Of a DNA stretch of 64,000 nt, positions 61,240 through 64,000 are shown piece after piece; the stretch's first letter is position 1, and each line of letters opens with the position of its first letter. The notes beneath the pieces were generated by a model. That model did not search any database. It was not told where the DNA came from and saw nothing but the letters and a program-made list of their open reading frames with translations. Both the position numbers and the translations under genes were made by a program. The DNA is taken from assembly GCF_000005505.3 (NCBI RefSeq), contig NC_016132.3:33246914-33310913 (forward strand), read 5' to 3'. This DNA is from Brachypodium distachyon (Eukaryota; Streptophyta; Magnoliopsida; Poales; Poaceae).

Positions 61240-63873
61240 ATGAGAGCTGCATCATCACGGCCGTCGTTGATGGTGCTGACATTAGTGCTAGCGGCACTGT
61301 GCGTTGTCGTTGTAGATGGAAGGAACCACATACACAAGCAGAAGCCTCATGGCCATGGAGGCGTCGGCGGCAGGCACAACAAGGCCAGCGGCGCCAATGG
61401 GGCCACGGTGGTGTCATCCCCTGCAGTCCCACCAGAGGATGCCGATGAGCCGCCGCCGCTCCTTGTGCCGCCGCCGCCGATCGGCACGGGCATTGTCCCG
61501 TCAGACCCGGCCACCCCGACGCAGCCAGAGCAGCAGCCGTGCGTGTTCGACGTGCGGGCATTCGGCGCGGCGGGCGAGAGCACGGCGGACGACACGGACG
61601 CGTTCCGGGCGGCCTGGAGCGCGGCCTGCGCCGTGCAATCGGGCGTGCTGCTCGTGCCATCCGACGGCACGTTCACCATCGCGTCCACCACGTTCTCCGG
61701 GCCATGCCAGCCCGGGCTCGTGTTCCAGGTGGACGGGGTGCTGATGCCGCCGGACGGGCCGGACTGCTGGCCTCCGTCGGACAACCGGCGGCAGTGGCTC
61801 GTCTTCTCCAACCTCGACGGCATGACGCTGCGCGGCGCCGGCACCATCGAGGGGAACGGCGAGGAATGGTGGAACCTCCCTTGCAAGCCTCACAGGGCAC
61901 GTACACAACAAAACAATTTTTTCTTTCAAACTGACACGGAGAAAAATTGACGACGAGTTTCTCACTCTGCAGGGTCCCAACGGGTCCACGCTACACGGGC
62001 CGTGCGACAGCCCCACGGTAACGTCGTGACTCTTTTTAGCTGCAATCTTGCCTGCATCATAAGCAGTGGGTGATTGATCAAAATGAGTGGTGGCCCTTTT
62101 TCTTTTTAGCTGATTAGGTTCTTCATGAGCCGGAACCTGGTGGTGGAGGGCCTGAGGGTGGAGAACAGCCCCGAGTTCCACTTCCGGTTCGACGGCTGCA
62201 GCGACGTGCTCGTCGACGGGCTCTTCATCAGCGCCCCCGCCAACAGCCCAAACACCGACGGCATCCACGTCGAGAACACGGAGCGCGTCCGGATCTACAA
62301 CTCCAAGATCAGCAATGGTACTTACTACTAACCTCTTGCTTCTGATCACTCTTCTTCTGGATGCAGCTGAGTTTTGGATAATTTACTGAGCAAGACGGAA
62401 ATTTATTTGTTTCCGTGCAGGTGATGATTGCATCTCAATTGGGACCGGGAGCTACGACCTGGACATACAAAACATATCGTGTGGCCCTGGCCATGGCATA
62501 AGGTACACATTAATCCCGGTTCCTCAAGATTTTTGTACACATGCATGTCTTCTTATTTTCATTTTCTGTACAGAAAAAAGAACTGTTTTCTCTACTTGAT
62601 TTTTTTCTCTAGAAAGACGAAAACATGCAACAGAACATATTCCATTCCAACTGAATTTTAAAGATGACAAGAAATGTTGTTTAGAAACATAGAGCCGAAC
62701 CGACCCGTGTGTTTGCTATGGTCCGCACCAGAGATACGGCTTGGGAGAACACAAACAAAGAGTCAGAAACCTCCAAGCGGGTAACATAAATGAGCGATGG
62801 CATCACCCGAGCTTCCACGACATCTCTTTCCGTCCGTGAGCCCCTTCCTTTGGCTGCTGCCGAACTGTGAGCCCGTGTGATTCGGTGTCCTGCGGCTGCC
62901 TGGTCCTAGATTACACATGCCAAAGTTTTGTCAACCACTCATCTTGCTTGGTCACATGGATGAGCCTGCTTCGACAAAAGTAAACAGACATTATTTTTTG
63001 GCTCTGGGCACATGTGGTTGGCTGCAAGAATTTACTAAAGAATGTCTTGACGAGTATAAATAATGCAAGGAATTTCACACGTGAAACCCATCATTAGTAG
63101 CTACTCTCTCCATTTACTTTTGCAATGTTCCAAGTGAAAATTTTAAAGTTTAATCAAATATAAACAAATCTGCCAACTCTAAATTAGGTTTAAATCGATC
63201 AAGATATATATCTTCTTAGTTCTTACTAGTATGCTTTTTTGATATTATAAATATATTAATATTTTTGTTTACAAATTTGGTCAGAGTGTATTAACTTTGA
63301 GTTATAACGGTACAAATTATCGATGGCCGCTCATTCCTCTCTGCTCCTGCATTTTTCTGTTTGTATAGCATCGGCAGCCTGGGCGTGCACAACTCACAAG
63401 CCTGCGTGGCGAACGTGACGGTGCGGAACGCGGTGATCCGGAACTCGGACAACGGCCTGCGGATCAAGACGTGGCAGGGCGGCGCGGGCTCCGTCTCCGG
63501 GATCGCCTTCGACGGCGTCCTCATGGAGAACGTCCGCAACTGCATCATCATCGACCAGTACTACTGCCTGGACAAGCGGTGCATGAACGCGTCCACGGCC
63601 GTGCGGGTCGCCAACGTGTCCTACAGCAACGTCCGGGGCTCCTACGACGTCCGCAGCGCGCCCATCCACTTCGCCTGCAGCGACGCCGTCCCCTGCACCA
63701 ACGTCACGATGTCCGAGGTCGAGCTGTTGCCGTTTAGCGGGGAGCTCGTGGATGACCCTTTCTGCTGGAGCGCCTATGGGGTCCAGCAGACGCCCACGAT
63801 TCCGCCGATTTCGTGCTTGCAGGACGGCCTGCCGGAGTCTCTCCTCGACGACCTAGACCTAAAGTGTCCATGA
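61240..63873 (+). CDS. secreted GH28 polygalacturonase
   Basis: GH28 enzymes hydrolyse alpha-1,4-galacturonosyl links of pectin in the cell wall. I model five exons: 61240-61896, 61973-62017, 62110-62317, 62421-62502, 63369-63873. They give 498 aa. Residues 1-27 form a signal peptide ([18 protein letters not shown]), followed by a His/Gly-rich and proline-rich stretch and then the beta-helix domain from [20 protein letters not shown]. All catalytic motifs are present: SPNTDG (Asp284), GDDCISIG (Asp305/306), GHGISIG (His328) and RIK (362-364). The start is ATG 61240; GTG six bases earlier is not a plausible plant start. Intron 1 begins with GC (AGG|GCACGT), and intron 4 is 866 bases with MITE-like sequence. 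Endo versus exo action cannot be told. Confidence 0.92.
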
Positions 63874-64000
63874 TGTGTGTATAACACCACTAGCTAGCTA
63901 CACATTACTGGTTGTAATAGGATTAGATACGAAAATTCTAATTTACTGGACCCGGGACCTACCGGAGTCAGATCGATCGTCCGTCGGTTCTCTCGTCCGA
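63874..64000. other. polygalacturonase 3' region
   Basis: These 127 bases follow the stop codon and are likely 3' untranslated sequence. No poly(A) signal is certain. Confidence 0.5.

Noticed and set aside
61347..62349. Long minus-strand frames (up to 282 codons)
   Set aside because: They are antisense shadows of the polygalacturonase exons, which carry all catalytic motifs on the plus strand.

Overview
The window is nuclear DNA from a grass, most likely a pooid or close relative. The evidence is spliced plant genes with GT-AG introns, GC-rich first exons, Stowaway MITEs with CTCCCTCCG-type ends, and CACTA, Mutator-like (MULE), Harbinger-like and Helitron-like elements. I cannot name the species. 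From memory, the order Aux/IAA, proteasome beta subunit, hexokinase matches a rice chromosome 5 interval holding IAA16 and HXK7.

Four conventional genes can be modelled exon by exon with every splice phase closing. They are a soluble hexokinase (5681-8555, +, 459 aa), the proteasome beta-2/beta type-7 subunit (9616-11915, -, 272 aa), an Aux/IAA auxin-response repressor (24378-25654, -, 228 aa) and a secreted GH28 polygalacturonase (61240-63873, +, 498 aa). They do not form a pathway and look like independent housekeeping, hormone and cell-wall genes separated by transposon-rich DNA. A divergent pair of unrecognised small genes with its own TATA boxes lies at 1.4-2.8 kb.

Region by region: 1-5.4 kb holds AT-rich DNA, the divergent pair, short tandem repeats and a Stowaway MITE. 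5.4-12.3 kb holds hexokinase and proteasome genes. 13-24 kb is a mosaic of a Helitron-like end, a decayed element-borne gene, a chimera of copia protease and host exon, and a decayed Ulp1-like protease gene of transposon type. 24.3-26.5 kb is the Aux/IAA gene and promoter. 27.9-33.8 kb is a structurally complete but coding-dead MULE with about 215-bp inverted repeats and a perfect 9-bp target duplication. It carries a transposase gene and, divergently, a GRF-zinc-finger/membrane protein gene. 36.6-38.5 kb has nested elements, including a 755-bp MULE with its own 9-bp duplication. 40.2-45.3 kb is a CACTA element with CGTCGGCTAT-type subterminal repeats. 45.3-55.1 kb is mostly non-coding with gene fragments. 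55.1-58.4 kb is a second, unrelated CACTA element with CTGCCGGCAAA-type subterminal repeats. 59.3-60.3 kb is a Harbinger-like element.

The strongest biology outside the four genes is the transposon archaeology. Four elements have exact boundaries and matching target duplications. Transposon-borne genes are inactivated repeatedly by TAG codons. Two CACTA families with different subterminal arrays sit 10 kb apart. I found no rRNA, tRNA, CRISPR or prokaryotic features.
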